From Cyclobacterium roseum (lineage in GTDB: Bacteria; Bacteroidota; Bacteroidia; Cytophagales; Cyclobacteriaceae), in the NCBI RefSeq assembly GCF_010119225.1, contig NZ_WNKF01000017.1, forward strand, positions 45,390 through 109,389: DNA of 64,000 nucleotides, read 5' to 3'. Positions within the stretch are counted from its first letter, which is position 1. The number at the start of each line of letters is the position of its first letter. The notes below the pieces were generated by a model that saw only the letters and a list, made by a program, of their open reading frames with translations, was not told where the DNA came from and ran no database searches. Shown here one piece after another: positions 26,824 through 35,737 of this stretch. A program made the position numbers and the translations under genes.

Positions 26824-27981
26824 ATGGATCTTCAGCCATTTTTCGACCCCATTCCTGCAAGACTTTTACGCCAGCCCTTTGGACACAATGCCTTTTATTA
26901 CCACATTCATTGCCATGCCGAGACCTTCCCGGATCTGGAAGGTACTCATGTCGCACTGATTGGAATTGAGGAATACCGCGGCACCGGGGATGAGCAGCTG
27001 GAAGGTGCTTCAGGAAGTACCGAAAATATTCGTGAAAAACTATACCCTTTAAAAAAGGGGCAAAGTAACTACAATATTGCCGACTTGGGGAATCTTAAAA
27101 CCGGTGAAAACAGAGAGGAAACCATTTCGCTTTTAAGTACCATCGGAGCGTTTCTTTTGAAATCGCAAATCCTTCCGATCTTTATTGGGGGCAGCCACGA
27201 TTTGGATATCGGGCAGTTCAAATCCTACCAACACATGAACAAACTGGTAAGCTTGCTGACGGTGGATGCTAAAATGGACATGGAAGACAAGGGAATAGCT
27301 CAGGAAATACATTCGCAGGATATTATTTTGCATGAGCCCAATTACATGTTCAATTATTGCCACCTTGGCTATCAGAGCTTTCTAACTGACCCGGAGTTGG
27401 TAACTACATTGGAAAAATTGTATTTCGACCATATCCGGTTGGGCCAATTAAGAGATAGCTTCAAAGAAACAGAGCCGCTTATTCGGAATGCAGACCTGCT
27501 GAGTTTCGATATCTGTGCCATCCATTCATCAGATGCTCCCGGTGCGATAGATGCCCAACCTTTTGGGCTGAGTGCAGAAGAGGCCTGCCAAATCAGTTGG
27601 TTTGCGGGAATGAATGAAAAATTGAGCTCTATAGGTATTTATGGGTACCATTCTGATTTGGACGATCCCCGTCGAAAAACGGCCTCTGTCATTGCGACGA
27701 TGATCTGGTATTTTATTGAGGGCTTTTACCAGCGAAAAGACAGCCTGTCCTTCCAAAGCAACGATTATATAAAATACACGGTTTCTCTAGATTCCAAACC
27801 CTCCATTTTGCATTTTTACAAAAGCAAATTAAGCGGAAAATGGTGGATGGAAATACCCAAAAACCAAAACGAAAGATTTAACAGGGATACCATCATCCCC
27901 TGTAGCTATCAGGACTACCAAACGGCCCAACGGGGGGAAATCCCGGAACGATGGGTCAACTCCCAGCTCAAACTCTACTGA
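26824..27981 (+). CDS. arginase/formiminoglutamase-family protein with incomplete metal site
   Basis: A 385-residue member of the ureohydrolase fold. Ligand motifs can be aligned. GGSHDL gives H125 (family GGDHS). VDAKMD gives D148, K150 and D152 (family DAHxD). SFDICAIHSSDAPG gives D229 and C231 (family SxDxDxxDP). By comparison with arginase I, all ligands of one manganese (H101, D124, D128, D232) are kept, while the two that complete the second (H126 and D234) are replaced by Lys and Cys. It may use one metal, bind another substrate or be non-catalytic. Databases often label this group formimidoylglutamase, but no hut gene is nearby. It has its own promoter element. Confidence 0.85.
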   Translation: MDLQPFFDPIPARLLRQPFGHNAFYYHIHCHAETFPDLEGTHVALIGIEEYRGTGDEQLEGASGSTENIREKLYPLKKGQSNYNIADLGNLKTGENREETISLLSTIGAFLLKSQILPIFIGGSHDLDIGQFKSYQHMNKLVSLLTVDAKMDMEDKGIAQEIHSQDIILHEPNYMFNYCHLGYQSFLTDPELVTTLEKLYFDHIRLGQLRDSFKETEPLIRNADLLSFDICAIHSSDAPGAIDAQPFGLSAEEACQISWFAGMNEKLSSIGIYGYHSDLDDPRRKTASVIATMIWYFIEGFYQRKDSLSFQSNDYIKYTVSLDSKPSILHFYKSKLSGKWWMEIPKNQNERFNRDTIIPCSYQDYQTAQRGEIPERWVNSQLKLY

Positions 27982-28009
27982 TTAATGATGAAAAGTGCGG
28001 ATCCTGTGG

Positions 28010-28017
28010 TATATTTG
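28010..28017 (+). promoter_or_regulatory. -7 promoter element for the b5-like/kinase/murQ operon
   Basis: TATATTTG followed by C, a full TAnnTTTG match, 15 bases before the ATG at 28033. Confidence 0.5.
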
Positions 28018-28032
28018 CAGGAAAGTTAATTC

Positions 28033-28260
28033 ATGATTTTCCTTTCAAAAAACCAACTGGCCCTACGAAACGGCCAGGACAAGCCCGAAATTTGGATAGC
28101 TTTCTGCGGAAAGATTTATGATCTCGGAAATTCCAAGCTTTGGAAAAATGGGCGTCACTACGAACACTGGGCGGGACAGGACCTAACCGAGGAATTAAAT
28201 AACGCCCCTCATTCAGCAAATGTATTTGATAAATTTGAACCTATAGGCTACCTAAAATAA
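28033..28260 (+). CDS. cytochrome b5-like heme/steroid-binding domain protein
   Basis: A 75-residue single-domain protein. The stretch from WIAFCGKIYDL through GRHYEHWAGQDLTEELN to APHSANVFDKFEPIGYL matches the small bacterial cytochrome b5-like (COG4892) proteins; candidate heme-contact histidines are in GRHYEHW and APHSAN. There is no signal peptide or membrane segment, so it is probably cytoplasmic. It is immediately followed (no gap) by the sugar kinase and then murQ, so the three are cotranscribed. Why a heme-type domain accompanies cell-wall recycling genes is unclear. Confidence 0.8.
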   Translation: MIFLSKNQLALRNGQDKPEIWIAFCGKIYDLGNSKLWKNGRHYEHWAGQDLTEELNNAPHSANVFDKFEPIGYLK

Positions 28261-29103
28261 ATGATCCTGATCGCAGACAGTGGTTCCAGCAAAACCGATT
28301 GGCGGGTAATCCAAAAAGATGGTGCCGTTTCTCAATTTAGAACAATTGGGTTTAATCCCTATTACCAGACCAAAAAGGACATGATTGCGGGCCTTAATAC
28401 TCCCCCACTACTGGAATTAAAGCAGCAGGTTGATGAAGTTCACTTTTATGGGGCAGGTTGCACTTCACAAAGTAATCAGGAATCCGTTCGCCAGGCGATC
28501 AACAGTTTGTACCCGGCAGCGAGGGTATTCGTCGACCACGACTTACTGGCTTCTGCCAGGGCAACTTGCGGACACGAGCCCGGAATAGCGTGCATTTTGG
28601 GCACCGGGTCCAATAGCGGAGACTACGATGGGGAAACGATTACCCATAGCCGGCCCTCTCCCGGCTACCTTTTGGGAGACGAAGGAGGGGGATCCTATAT
28701 CGGTAAACATTTTTTACAGGATTTTATCTATGATGACATGCCTGCATCCATCCGGGAAGCATGCATCAATACCTATAACCTGTCCATATTTGAAATACAG
28801 GACAATGTGTACAAAAAGCCCTTTCCCAACCGGTACATGGCTGGATTTTGCACCTTCATCACCCAGCATAAATCAGACCCTTACTGCTACCGGCTGATCT
28901 ACGATGGTTTCAAGGACTTTTTCTACCGCCATGTGATGCGTTACGAAAACTATCAGGAAAAACCGGTAAATTTCGTCGGATCCATCGCCTATTACAATCA
29001 CGACGTACTCCGAAAAGTAGGTGAAGACCTACAGATACAAATAAAAACCATCATCGAAACCCCCATAGCAGGCTTGACCTTATACCATCAAAAAAAAATA
29101 TGA
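28261..29103 (+). CDS. N-acetylglucosamine/N-acetylmuramate kinase-like, BadF/BcrA ATPase family
   Basis: A 280-residue ASKHA-fold kinase. The phosphate-1 motif is at the N-terminus (LIADSGSSKTDWRV), the phosphate-2 and adenosine regions follow (ACILGTGSNSGDYDG; GYLLGDEGGGSYIG; FVGSIAYYN). BadF-family amino-sugar kinases include GlcNAc kinase and MurK, which acts on both MurNAc and GlcNAc. Because the next gene is murQ, whose substrate is MurNAc-6-phosphate, a MurK-like role making that substrate is the likeliest (inference). The stop overlaps the murQ ATG (ATGA), so translation is coupled. Confidence 0.9.
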   Translation: MILIADSGSSKTDWRVIQKDGAVSQFRTIGFNPYYQTKKDMIAGLNTPPLLELKQQVDEVHFYGAGCTSQSNQESVRQAINSLYPAARVFVDHDLLASARATCGHEPGIACILGTGSNSGDYDGETITHSRPSPGYLLGDEGGGSYIGKHFLQDFIYDDMPASIREACINTYNLSIFEIQDNVYKKPFPNRYMAGFCTFITQHKSDPYCYRLIYDGFKDFFYRHVMRYENYQEKPVNFVGSIAYYNHDVLRKVGEDLQIQIKTIIETPIAGLTLYHQKKI

Positions 29104-29933
29104 GCACTACCGAAAGCCCGTCGTTTTACGATCACCTGGAAAACATGTCGGTCAACGAATTGCTGACCAATATGAATAAAGAGGATCAAACTGTTCCCCT
29201 GGCTGTACTTAAAGCCTTACCGCAACTAGAAGCATTGATTGAAGCCATTGTGCCTCGCATGGAAAAGGGAGGGCGATTGATATATATAGGTGCGGGCACC
29301 AGCGGAAGGCTGGGGATTTTGGATGCCTCCGAGTGTCCTCCTACCTATGGAGTACCTCATGACCTGGTCATTGGCCTGATCGCAGGGGGAGATCATGCCA
29401 TCCGAAAAGCCGTTGAAAATGCCGAAGACGATCCCGATCAAGCCTGGAAAGATATCCAAAAGCACGGGTTTAATGAACAAGATTCAGTCATTGGCATTGC
29501 TGCCTCTGGTACCACTCCTTATGTCATCGGGGGGGTAATAGCGGCAGGTACTGCGGGCTTGCTAACAGGTTGTATTACTTGTAACGAGGGAAGTCCGCTT
29601 GCCAAATCCGTTTCTTTCCCGGTAGAAGTGGTGGTCGGTCCGGAATTTGTAACCGGAAGTACCCGAATGAAGTCGGGAACAGGCCAAAAATTAGCTCTCA
29701 ACATGATCTCTACCAGTGTCATGATCAAATTGGGCAAGGTAAAAGGTAACAAAATGGTGGACATGCAACTTTCCAATAAAAAATTAGTGCAGAGGGGCAC
29801 CCGAATGATCATGGAAGCTACCGGGCTAAACGAAAAGGAAGCAAACGAAATGCTGCATCGGCATGGCTCGGTCAGAAATGCAGTGGCAGCCTTTGAAAAA
29901 GAATCTGGGAGTCACTCCGACAGCGTAAATTGA
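29100..29933 (+). CDS. murQ: N-acetylmuramic acid 6-phosphate etherase
   Basis: A 277-residue SIS-domain enzyme that cleaves the lactyl ether of MurNAc-6-phosphate to GlcNAc-6-phosphate, recycling peptidoglycan. The signature YIGAGTSGRLGILDASECPPTYG is at about residues 62-84, the catalytic Glu lies in AVENAEDD, and TRMKSGTGQKLALNMIST is at about 190-207. Length is slightly short of the usual ~300 residues, but both ends look complete. Coupled to the kinase upstream. Confidence 0.96.
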   Translation: MSTTESPSFYDHLENMSVNELLTNMNKEDQTVPLAVLKALPQLEALIEAIVPRMEKGGRLIYIGAGTSGRLGILDASECPPTYGVPHDLVIGLIAGGDHAIRKAVENAEDDPDQAWKDIQKHGFNEQDSVIGIAASGTTPYVIGGVIAAGTAGLLTGCITCNEGSPLAKSVSFPVEVVVGPEFVTGSTRMKSGTGQKLALNMISTSVMIKLGKVKGNKMVDMQLSNKKLVQRGTRMIMEATGLNEKEANEMLHRHGSVRNAVAAFEKESGSHSDSVN

Positions 29934-30055
29934 AGGCTCCCCTGAACACTAAAATTTAGCGAAGGATCCTATGGAGTAGTCCTTTTTAATTTACCGGATA
30001 GGAATTTCGTTTGCTGTGCATTTGCCGGTATTGGTAAGCATTGCCCCGTTTTATT

Positions 30056-31132
30056 TTAAATAAAGCGCTCATTAATTTTCTTTGCATCTGTGACAAATTC
30101 ACGGAATTTCCCTTCATCACCTAATTTGCAAATCAATAAGACGTTGTCGCTATCACTTATCAAATAGTCCTTTAAGCCCTGCACCACCAGCAACTTATCT
30201 TTAGGCAACTTGATGAAGCAGTTTTCGGTGTCGTAGAGCAGTGCTTCTCCAAGGACCGTGTTTTTCTTCTCGTCCTTTTTACTTACCTCGTAAAGATTTT
30301 GCCAGGATCCCAAATCGGACCACCCGAAGTCTCCCAAAACGGTGAATACCTCATCCGATTTTTCCAAGATCCCGTGGTCTATGGAAATATTTTTGATCAA
30401 GCTATAGGCTTTTTTCAAAAATGCCCGCTCATTTTCGGTACAAAAATACATCTCCCCTTCTTCAAAGACCTCCGCTATTTCCGGAAGATGCATTTCAAAT
30501 GATGTAATGATGCTCTCATTTTTCCAAATGAACGTCCCTGAATTCCAAACAAAATCGCCACTTTCCAGAAAAGTAGTAGCCAGGGAAAGGTCTGGCTTTT
30601 CCGTAAAGGTTTTCACTTTTTTTACGGGTTTTCCTTCTTCCGGAAAATACTGAATGTATCCATAACTGGTATCCGGACGGTTGGGTCGAATGCCCAAGGT
30701 GACCAAATTCCCTGACGCTTTTGCCCCTTCCATGGCTAATTCGATCGCTTCAAAGAATGCTTTCTCATTAAAAATCAATTGGTCAGAGGGACTAATCAAC
30801 ACCCGGGCATTGGGATTTAATTTTTTTATTTTATAGCTAGCGAGCGCAATGGATACGGCAGTATCCCGTCTTAGAGGCTCGACCAACAGCTGCTCGTCTG
30901 CCAGTTCCGGAAGTTGTTCTTTTACCAGCGGCAGGTATCGGGCATTGGTAACGACGATAAACTGGCGATTATCGTAATAGGGTCTGAACCGGTCAAAGGT
31001 CATTTGTAACAACGAACGGCCGGTCCCCAGCAAATCCAAAAATTGCTTGGGTTTGTGATACCGACTGGTAGGCCAAAACTTGATGCCAATACCCCCTGCT
31101 AAAATAACAATGTACCTATCCTCTACTTCCAT
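30056..31132 (-). CDS. manC: mannose-1-phosphate guanylyltransferase
   Basis: A 358-residue nucleotidyltransferase that makes GDP-mannose for envelope glycans. Family features: ILAGGIGIKFWPTSRYHKPKQF at residues 10-31, LEPLRRDTAVSIALA, a conserved FTEKPD block and the closing FGWSDLGSW. There are two departures from the usual signature: the Arg of GGxGxR is K18, and the metal/nucleotide motif SPSDH reads SPSDQ. The nucleotide-binding Lys (K29, PKQF) is kept. It may be active with changed affinity, so the call is for the family, not a proven activity. It starts two bases after the kdsD stop. Confidence 0.88.
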   Translation of the reverse strand: MEVEDRYIVILAGGIGIKFWPTSRYHKPKQFLDLLGTGRSLLQMTFDRFRPYYDNRQFIVVTNARYLPLVKEQLPELADEQLLVEPLRRDTAVSIALASYKIKKLNPNARVLISPSDQLIFNEKAFFEAIELAMEGAKASGNLVTLGIRPNRPDTSYGYIQYFPEEGKPVKKVKTFTEKPDLSLATTFLESGDFVWNSGTFIWKNESIITSFEMHLPEIAEVFEEGEMYFCTENERAFLKKAYSLIKNISIDHGILEKSDEVFTVLGDFGWSDLGSWQNLYEVSKKDEKKNTVLGEALLYDTENCFIKLPKDKLLVVQGLKDYLISDSDNVLLICKLGDEGKFREFVTDAKKINERFI

Positions 31133-31134
31133 AA

Positions 31135-32103
31135 TTATACAATACCTTCCTTCATTAAATCATGTATATGAATGAAGCCAATGACTTCATCACCTTTCGT
31201 CACGACCAGCTGCGTGATATTATACGACCGCATCAATCCGAGCGCTTTTACGGCATATTCCTCTTCTCCAATCGTCTTCGGTTCTTTGGACATAATACTT
31301 CCCGCAAGGATTCGCGAAAGATCCGGATTCATTTGAAGCATTCTCCTCAAGTCCCCATCTGTAACGATACCTACCAACCGTCCCTGCTTATTCACCACAG
31401 CGGTAGCCCCAAGGCGTTTGCTGCTTATTTCAACAATCACTTCTCTAAGAGAAGCATCCTCCGCTACCAGTGGAAGCAGGGACTTGTCCATCAGGTCGCC
31501 GACCTTCAGGTACAGCTGTTTGCCCAAGGCTCCTCCAGGATGAAACCGGGCAAAAGATTCGGCCGTAAACCCCCTGGCAGAAAGCAGGCAAACAGCCAGT
31601 GCATCCCCCATGGCCATTTGAACCGTGGTGCTGGTGGTCGGTGCCAGATTATTGGGACAGGCTTCCTCCTCGATCCCGGTATATAAAACATAATCTGCCT
31701 GTTTTGCCAGGTAACTGTCCCGGTTCCCTACCAACGCTATCAGCTTATTCCCCAGCTGCTTAAGTAAGGGTACCAAGACTTTTATCTCCGGTGTACTTCC
31801 ACTTTGCGATACGCATATTACAAAATCTTCTTTTTTTATCATACCTAAATCACCATGAATTGCATCGGCTGCATGCATAAACAAAGAAGGAGTCCCTGTA
31901 GAATTCAAAGTTGCCACAATTTTATTTGAGACGATGGCACTTTTCCCGATTCCGGTGACCACGACCCTACCGGATGCCTGTAATAAATCTTGCACGCAGG
32001 CCTCAAAATCATCCCCAATATGAGGAATCAGATTTAATAGCGCATCGGCTTCGTTTTGAAGCACTTTAATTGCCTTGTTTTTAATATTTTTTAGTAAATT
32101 CAA
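31135..32103 (-). CDS. kdsD: KpsF/GutQ-type sugar-phosphate isomerase (arabinose-5-phosphate isomerase)
   Basis: A 322-residue enzyme converting ribulose-5-phosphate to arabinose-5-phosphate, the precursor of Kdo for LPS. An SIS domain (VVTGIGKSAIVSNKIVATL, MHAADAIHGDLGMI, SQSGSTPEIKVL) fills residues about 30-190, and two CBS domains (VGDLMDKSLLPLVAEDASLR; GIVTDGDLRRML) follow. The start codon appears to be TTG at 32103 (MNLLKNIKNKAIK), since no in-frame ATG precedes the conserved region. Followed by manC in one operon; both supply envelope sugars. Confidence 0.93.
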   Translation of the reverse strand: MNLLKNIKNKAIKVLQNEADALLNLIPHIGDDFEACVQDLLQASGRVVVTGIGKSAIVSNKIVATLNSTGTPSLFMHAADAIHGDLGMIKKEDFVICVSQSGSTPEIKVLVPLLKQLGNKLIALVGNRDSYLAKQADYVLYTGIEEEACPNNLAPTTSTTVQMAMGDALAVCLLSARGFTAESFARFHPGGALGKQLYLKVGDLMDKSLLPLVAEDASLREVIVEISSKRLGATAVVNKQGRLVGIVTDGDLRRMLQMNPDLSRILAGSIMSKEPKTIGEEEYAVKALGLMRSYNITQLVVTKGDEVIGFIHIHDLMKEGIV

Positions 32104-32201
32104 TTTTAGAGTTGTTAATTGTTATTTTTGTATAAAGGTAGAAAAGATTTACCTTAAACTTTAATGATTGGCATGTAGCAACTCATTAAACTATTCGTGT
32201 A

Positions 32202-34379
32202 GTGGATAACGCAGTAAAAGATAATCTAAAAAAAATATTCGGTTTCAATCAGTTTCGGGGAAACCAACAACGCATCGTTGAAAACATACTCAAGGGGAAT
32301 AATACATTTGTAATCATGCCAACAGGAGCGGGGAAATCTCTCTGCTACCAACTGCCCGCTGTTTCCAAAGACGGTACCGCTATCGTCATTTCGCCCTTGA
32401 TCGCATTGATGAAAAACCAGGTGGATCAACTCAACACCTTTGGTATAAATGCCCACTTTCTTAATTCGACCTTAAGTAAATCAGAATCCAATCGGGTAAA
32501 ACGTGAAGTCTCTGCGGGGCTTACCAAGTTACTCTATGTGGCACCTGAATCCCTTACAAAGGAAGAAAATGTGCAATTTCTAAAAAGTGCTTCCATCAGT
32601 TTTGTCGCGATCGATGAGGCCCATTGCATTTCAGAATGGGGTCATGATTTCAGGCCGGAATACCGAAAAATTAAATCCATCATTTCTCAGATAGGAGATA
32701 ATTTACCGGTCATTGCGCTGACAGCCACGGCCACGCCTAAGGTTCAGCAGGATATTCAGCGAAACCTTCAAATGGAAGAGGCAGACCTTTTTAAATCTTC
32801 CTTCAACCGAACCAACCTGTATTACGAGGTACGGCCGAAAGTGAAAAACGAGGCCAAAAAGGAAATCATTAAATACATCAAATCCCAAAAAGGGAAGTCT
32901 GGAATTATTTATTGCCTGAGCCGAAAAAAAGTAACGGAAATTGCCGAGTTATTACAGGTAAATGGAATCAAAGCGTCTCCCTACCACGCTGGTCTGGATG
33001 GACATGTGAGGGTAAAAAATCAGGATGATTTTCTTAATGAAGAAGTGGATGTCATTGTTGCGACCATTGCATTCGGTATGGGCATTGATAAACCCGATGT
33101 CCGATATGTGATCCACTACGATGTACCCAAATCGCTGGAAGGCTACTACCAGGAAACCGGAAGAGCGGGCAGGGATGGCCTGGAAGGGCATTGCCTCATG
33201 TTTTACCGCTATGAGGACATCATGAAGTTGGAGAAATTCAATAAGGATAAACCTGTCAATGAGCGGGAAAACGCAAAAGTACTGCTGCAGGAGATGGCAG
33301 CCTATGCCGAAAGTTCAGTTTGCAGACGACGCTTCCTGCTCCACTATTTCGGGGAAACGCTGGATAAAGATTGTGGTTTTTGCGACAATTGTAAAAAAAC
33401 CAAGGAAACCTTTGATGGACAAGAGGACATCACCATCGCCATTGAAGCCGTAAAGGAAACCAATCAGCGATTTAGCATGGATCATATCGTTGGGCTTATT
33501 CGGGGTGAAATTGATGAATACATCAAGAGCTACGATCACGACAAACTTTCCACTTTTGGAGTCGGAAAAGATAAGGATGAGACCCACTGGAAGACGGTCA
33601 TTCGGCAGGCGATGATTTTTGGATTACTGGAAAAGGATATTGAAAATTACGGCATCATATTGCTTTCCAAAAAGAGTGAGCCCTTTTTAAAAGCCCCTTA
33701 CCCTGTCAAACTGAGTAAGAACCATAATTTCGAAGAGATGGCAGAAACCGTATCTGCTGAGGAAATGAACAGTATGGGGAAAGCCTATGACGAGAAGCTT
33801 TTCGAACTGCTGAAAGCTGAACGGAAAAAGGTGGCAAAAGCCAAAAACCTGCCACCATACGTGGTTTTTCAGGATCCTTCCCTGGAAGAAATGGCGACGG
33901 TCTATCCCACGAGTAAAGAAGAACTTGCTCAGATCAATGGCGTGGGGATGGGTAAAGTCACTAAATTCGGGGCCAGTTTTCTACGGCTAATCGAGAATTA
34001 CGTAGAAGAAAACGAAATCATCACCGCCTCCGATGTGGTGGTAAAAACATCCGGTACCCGATCCAAGGTGAAAATTACGATCATTCAACAAATCGACCGG
34101 AAAATAGATTTGGATGAAATCGCTTCTAATTTAAATATCAGCATGGGAGAATTGCTTCATGAGATTGAGCAAATCATCTACAGTGGTACCAAATTGAATA
34201 TTAATTACTACATACAAAATATCATGGATGACGAGCGAGAAGAAACACTCCATGACTATTTTATGACGGCAGAATCTGATAAAATCCGGGAAGCCATGGC
34301 AGAACTGGAGGAGGAAGACTTTTCGGAAGAGGAAGTAAGGGTGTACCGAATAAAATTTATCTCAGATCACGCCAATTAA
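32202..34379 (+). CDS. recQ: ATP-dependent DNA helicase RecQ
   Basis: A 725-residue 3'-5' helicase for recombination repair. Order: motif I MPTGAGKSLCYQLPA; motif II DEAHCISEWGHDFRPEY; SAT-type ALTATATPK; motif VI QETGRAGRDG; zinc-binding cysteines in CRRRFLLHYFGE and CGFCDNCK; winged-helix RQC domain; then HRDC-like FELLKAERKKVAKAKNLPPYVVFQD near 530-560. An extra C-terminal winged-helix region with an acidic end follows. The start is GTG at 32202. purD begins 11 bases later, so the two are likely cotranscribed. Confidence 0.96.
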   Translation: MDNAVKDNLKKIFGFNQFRGNQQRIVENILKGNNTFVIMPTGAGKSLCYQLPAVSKDGTAIVISPLIALMKNQVDQLNTFGINAHFLNSTLSKSESNRVKREVSAGLTKLLYVAPESLTKEENVQFLKSASISFVAIDEAHCISEWGHDFRPEYRKIKSIISQIGDNLPVIALTATATPKVQQDIQRNLQMEEADLFKSSFNRTNLYYEVRPKVKNEAKKEIIKYIKSQKGKSGIIYCLSRKKVTEIAELLQVNGIKASPYHAGLDGHVRVKNQDDFLNEEVDVIVATIAFGMGIDKPDVRYVIHYDVPKSLEGYYQETGRAGRDGLEGHCLMFYRYEDIMKLEKFNKDKPVNERENAKVLLQEMAAYAESSVCRRRFLLHYFGETLDKDCGFCDNCKKTKETFDGQEDITIAIEAVKETNQRFSMDHIVGLIRGEIDEYIKSYDHDKLSTFGVGKDKDETHWKTVIRQAMIFGLLEKDIENYGIILLSKKSEPFLKAPYPVKLSKNHNFEEMAETVSAEEMNSMGKAYDEKLFELLKAERKKVAKAKNLPPYVVFQDPSLEEMATVYPTSKEELAQINGVGMGKVTKFGASFLRLIENYVEENEIITASDVVVKTSGTRSKVKITIIQQIDRKIDLDEIASNLNISMGELLHEIEQIIYSGTKLNINYYIQNIMDDEREETLHDYFMTAESDKIREAMAELEEEDFSEEEVRVYRIKFISDHAN

Positions 34380-34390
34380 CAGATACTTAC

Positions 34391-35686
34391 ATGAACATAT
34401 TGCTTTTAGGAAGCGGTGGCAGAGAACACGCCTTTGCCTGGAAAATAAATAAAAGTGCACATTGTAAAACGTTATGGATTGCCCCGGGAAATGCGGGAAC
34501 GCATGCGCTTGGACAAAACATTTCCATAGCAGTCGATGATTTCCCTGCTATCCGTAATTTTTGCCTGGAACAGGAGGTGCACTTATTGGTGGTCGGTCCT
34601 GAGCAGCCTTTGGTAAACGGTTTGCGCGACTTTTTGGCTGCAGACCCAAAAACAGCTCGCATCCCCATCGTTGGGCCCGGCAAAGCAGGGGCACAATTGG
34701 AAGGAAGCAAAGATTTTTCCAAAGAGTTCATGAGGGAGAACGGTATTCCTACCGCTTCTTATGCCACCTTCACAGAGGATAGCCTGCAAGAGGGAATCAA
34801 CTACCTGAAAACTCAAAACCTGCCCATAGTTCTCAAAGCCGACGGATTGGCGGCTGGAAAAGGAGTGTTGATATGTGCCAGCCTTCCTGAGGCTGAGGCC
34901 AGCTTAAAGGAGATGCTTGTGGGGCATAAATTCGGAGAAGCTTCCTCTAAGGTAGTGGTGGAAACCTTCCTGGAAGGTATTGAACTTTCCGTTTTCGTCG
35001 CCACAGATGGGGAAAATTACAAGATTCTTCCGGAAGCTAAAGATTACAAACGCATAGGAGAAAAGGATACCGGTCCCAATACCGGGGGTATGGGGGCCAT
35101 TAGCCCCGTTCCTTTCGCCGATGCGGATTTTATGAAAAAGGTGGAAGAAAAAGTCGTCCAGCCCACTATCAAGGGACTGAAAAAAGCAGGTATCGATTTC
35201 AGAGGATTTCTGTTTATCGGGCTTATGAATATGAAAGGTGAGCCGTACGTCATCGAATACAATGTACGCATGGGCGATCCTGAGACGCAGGCCGTTCTTC
35301 CAAGAATCGAAAGTGATTTCGTAGAATTATTACAAGCCATTGCGGAAAAAAAATTAGAACATTATAAACTTCAAACCGCTTCCACCAAAACCGCTACGGT
35401 TGTCATGGTGGCTGGCGGATACCCCGAAGCTTACGAAAAGGGTAAAATCATTTCCGGACTGGAAAAACCAGGGCCTGCCCAAACCATTACGTTTCATGCA
35501 GGGACGAAAGCTACAGACTCCGGAGTAGTGGCTACGAATGGGGGAAGGGTATTGGGAATAACCGGAGTGGGTGAAAGCACGGAAGAAGCCATTGAAAGCG
35601 CCTACGAGCGGGTAAACCAAATTAGTTGGGAAATGGTCAATTTCCGGAAGGATATCGGACAGGACATTCTGGAACTCGGAAATTGA
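34391..35686 (+). CDS. purD: phosphoribosylamine-glycine ligase
   Basis: A 431-residue ATP-grasp enzyme of purine synthesis (second step, adds glycine to phosphoribosylamine). The signature GSGGREHAFAWK opens the protein; VVGPEQPLVNG, PIVLKADGLAAGKGV, ELSVFVATDG, NTGGMGAISPVP and EYNVRMGDPETQ follow in the usual order. Downstream of recQ by 11 bases and upstream of ricT by 51. Confidence 0.97.
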   Translation: MNILLLGSGGREHAFAWKINKSAHCKTLWIAPGNAGTHALGQNISIAVDDFPAIRNFCLEQEVHLLVVGPEQPLVNGLRDFLAADPKTARIPIVGPGKAGAQLEGSKDFSKEFMRENGIPTASYATFTEDSLQEGINYLKTQNLPIVLKADGLAAGKGVLICASLPEAEASLKEMLVGHKFGEASSKVVVETFLEGIELSVFVATDGENYKILPEAKDYKRIGEKDTGPNTGGMGAISPVPFADADFMKKVEEKVVQPTIKGLKKAGIDFRGFLFIGLMNMKGEPYVIEYNVRMGDPETQAVLPRIESDFVELLQAIAEKKLEHYKLQTASTKTATVVMVAGGYPEAYEKGKIISGLEKPGPAQTITFHAGTKATDSGVVATNGGRVLGITGVGESTEEAIESAYERVNQISWEMVNFRKDIGQDILELGN

Positions 35687-35737
35687 ATTGACTCCCTATT
35701 TTCACGAGGAGGAAACTCCCTATAAATAGATAGAATT

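Noticed and set aside
29957..29990. Possible terminator after murQ
   Set aside because: Only an imperfect short stem (AAGGA/TCCTT with a bulge) precedes the T run, too weak to call.
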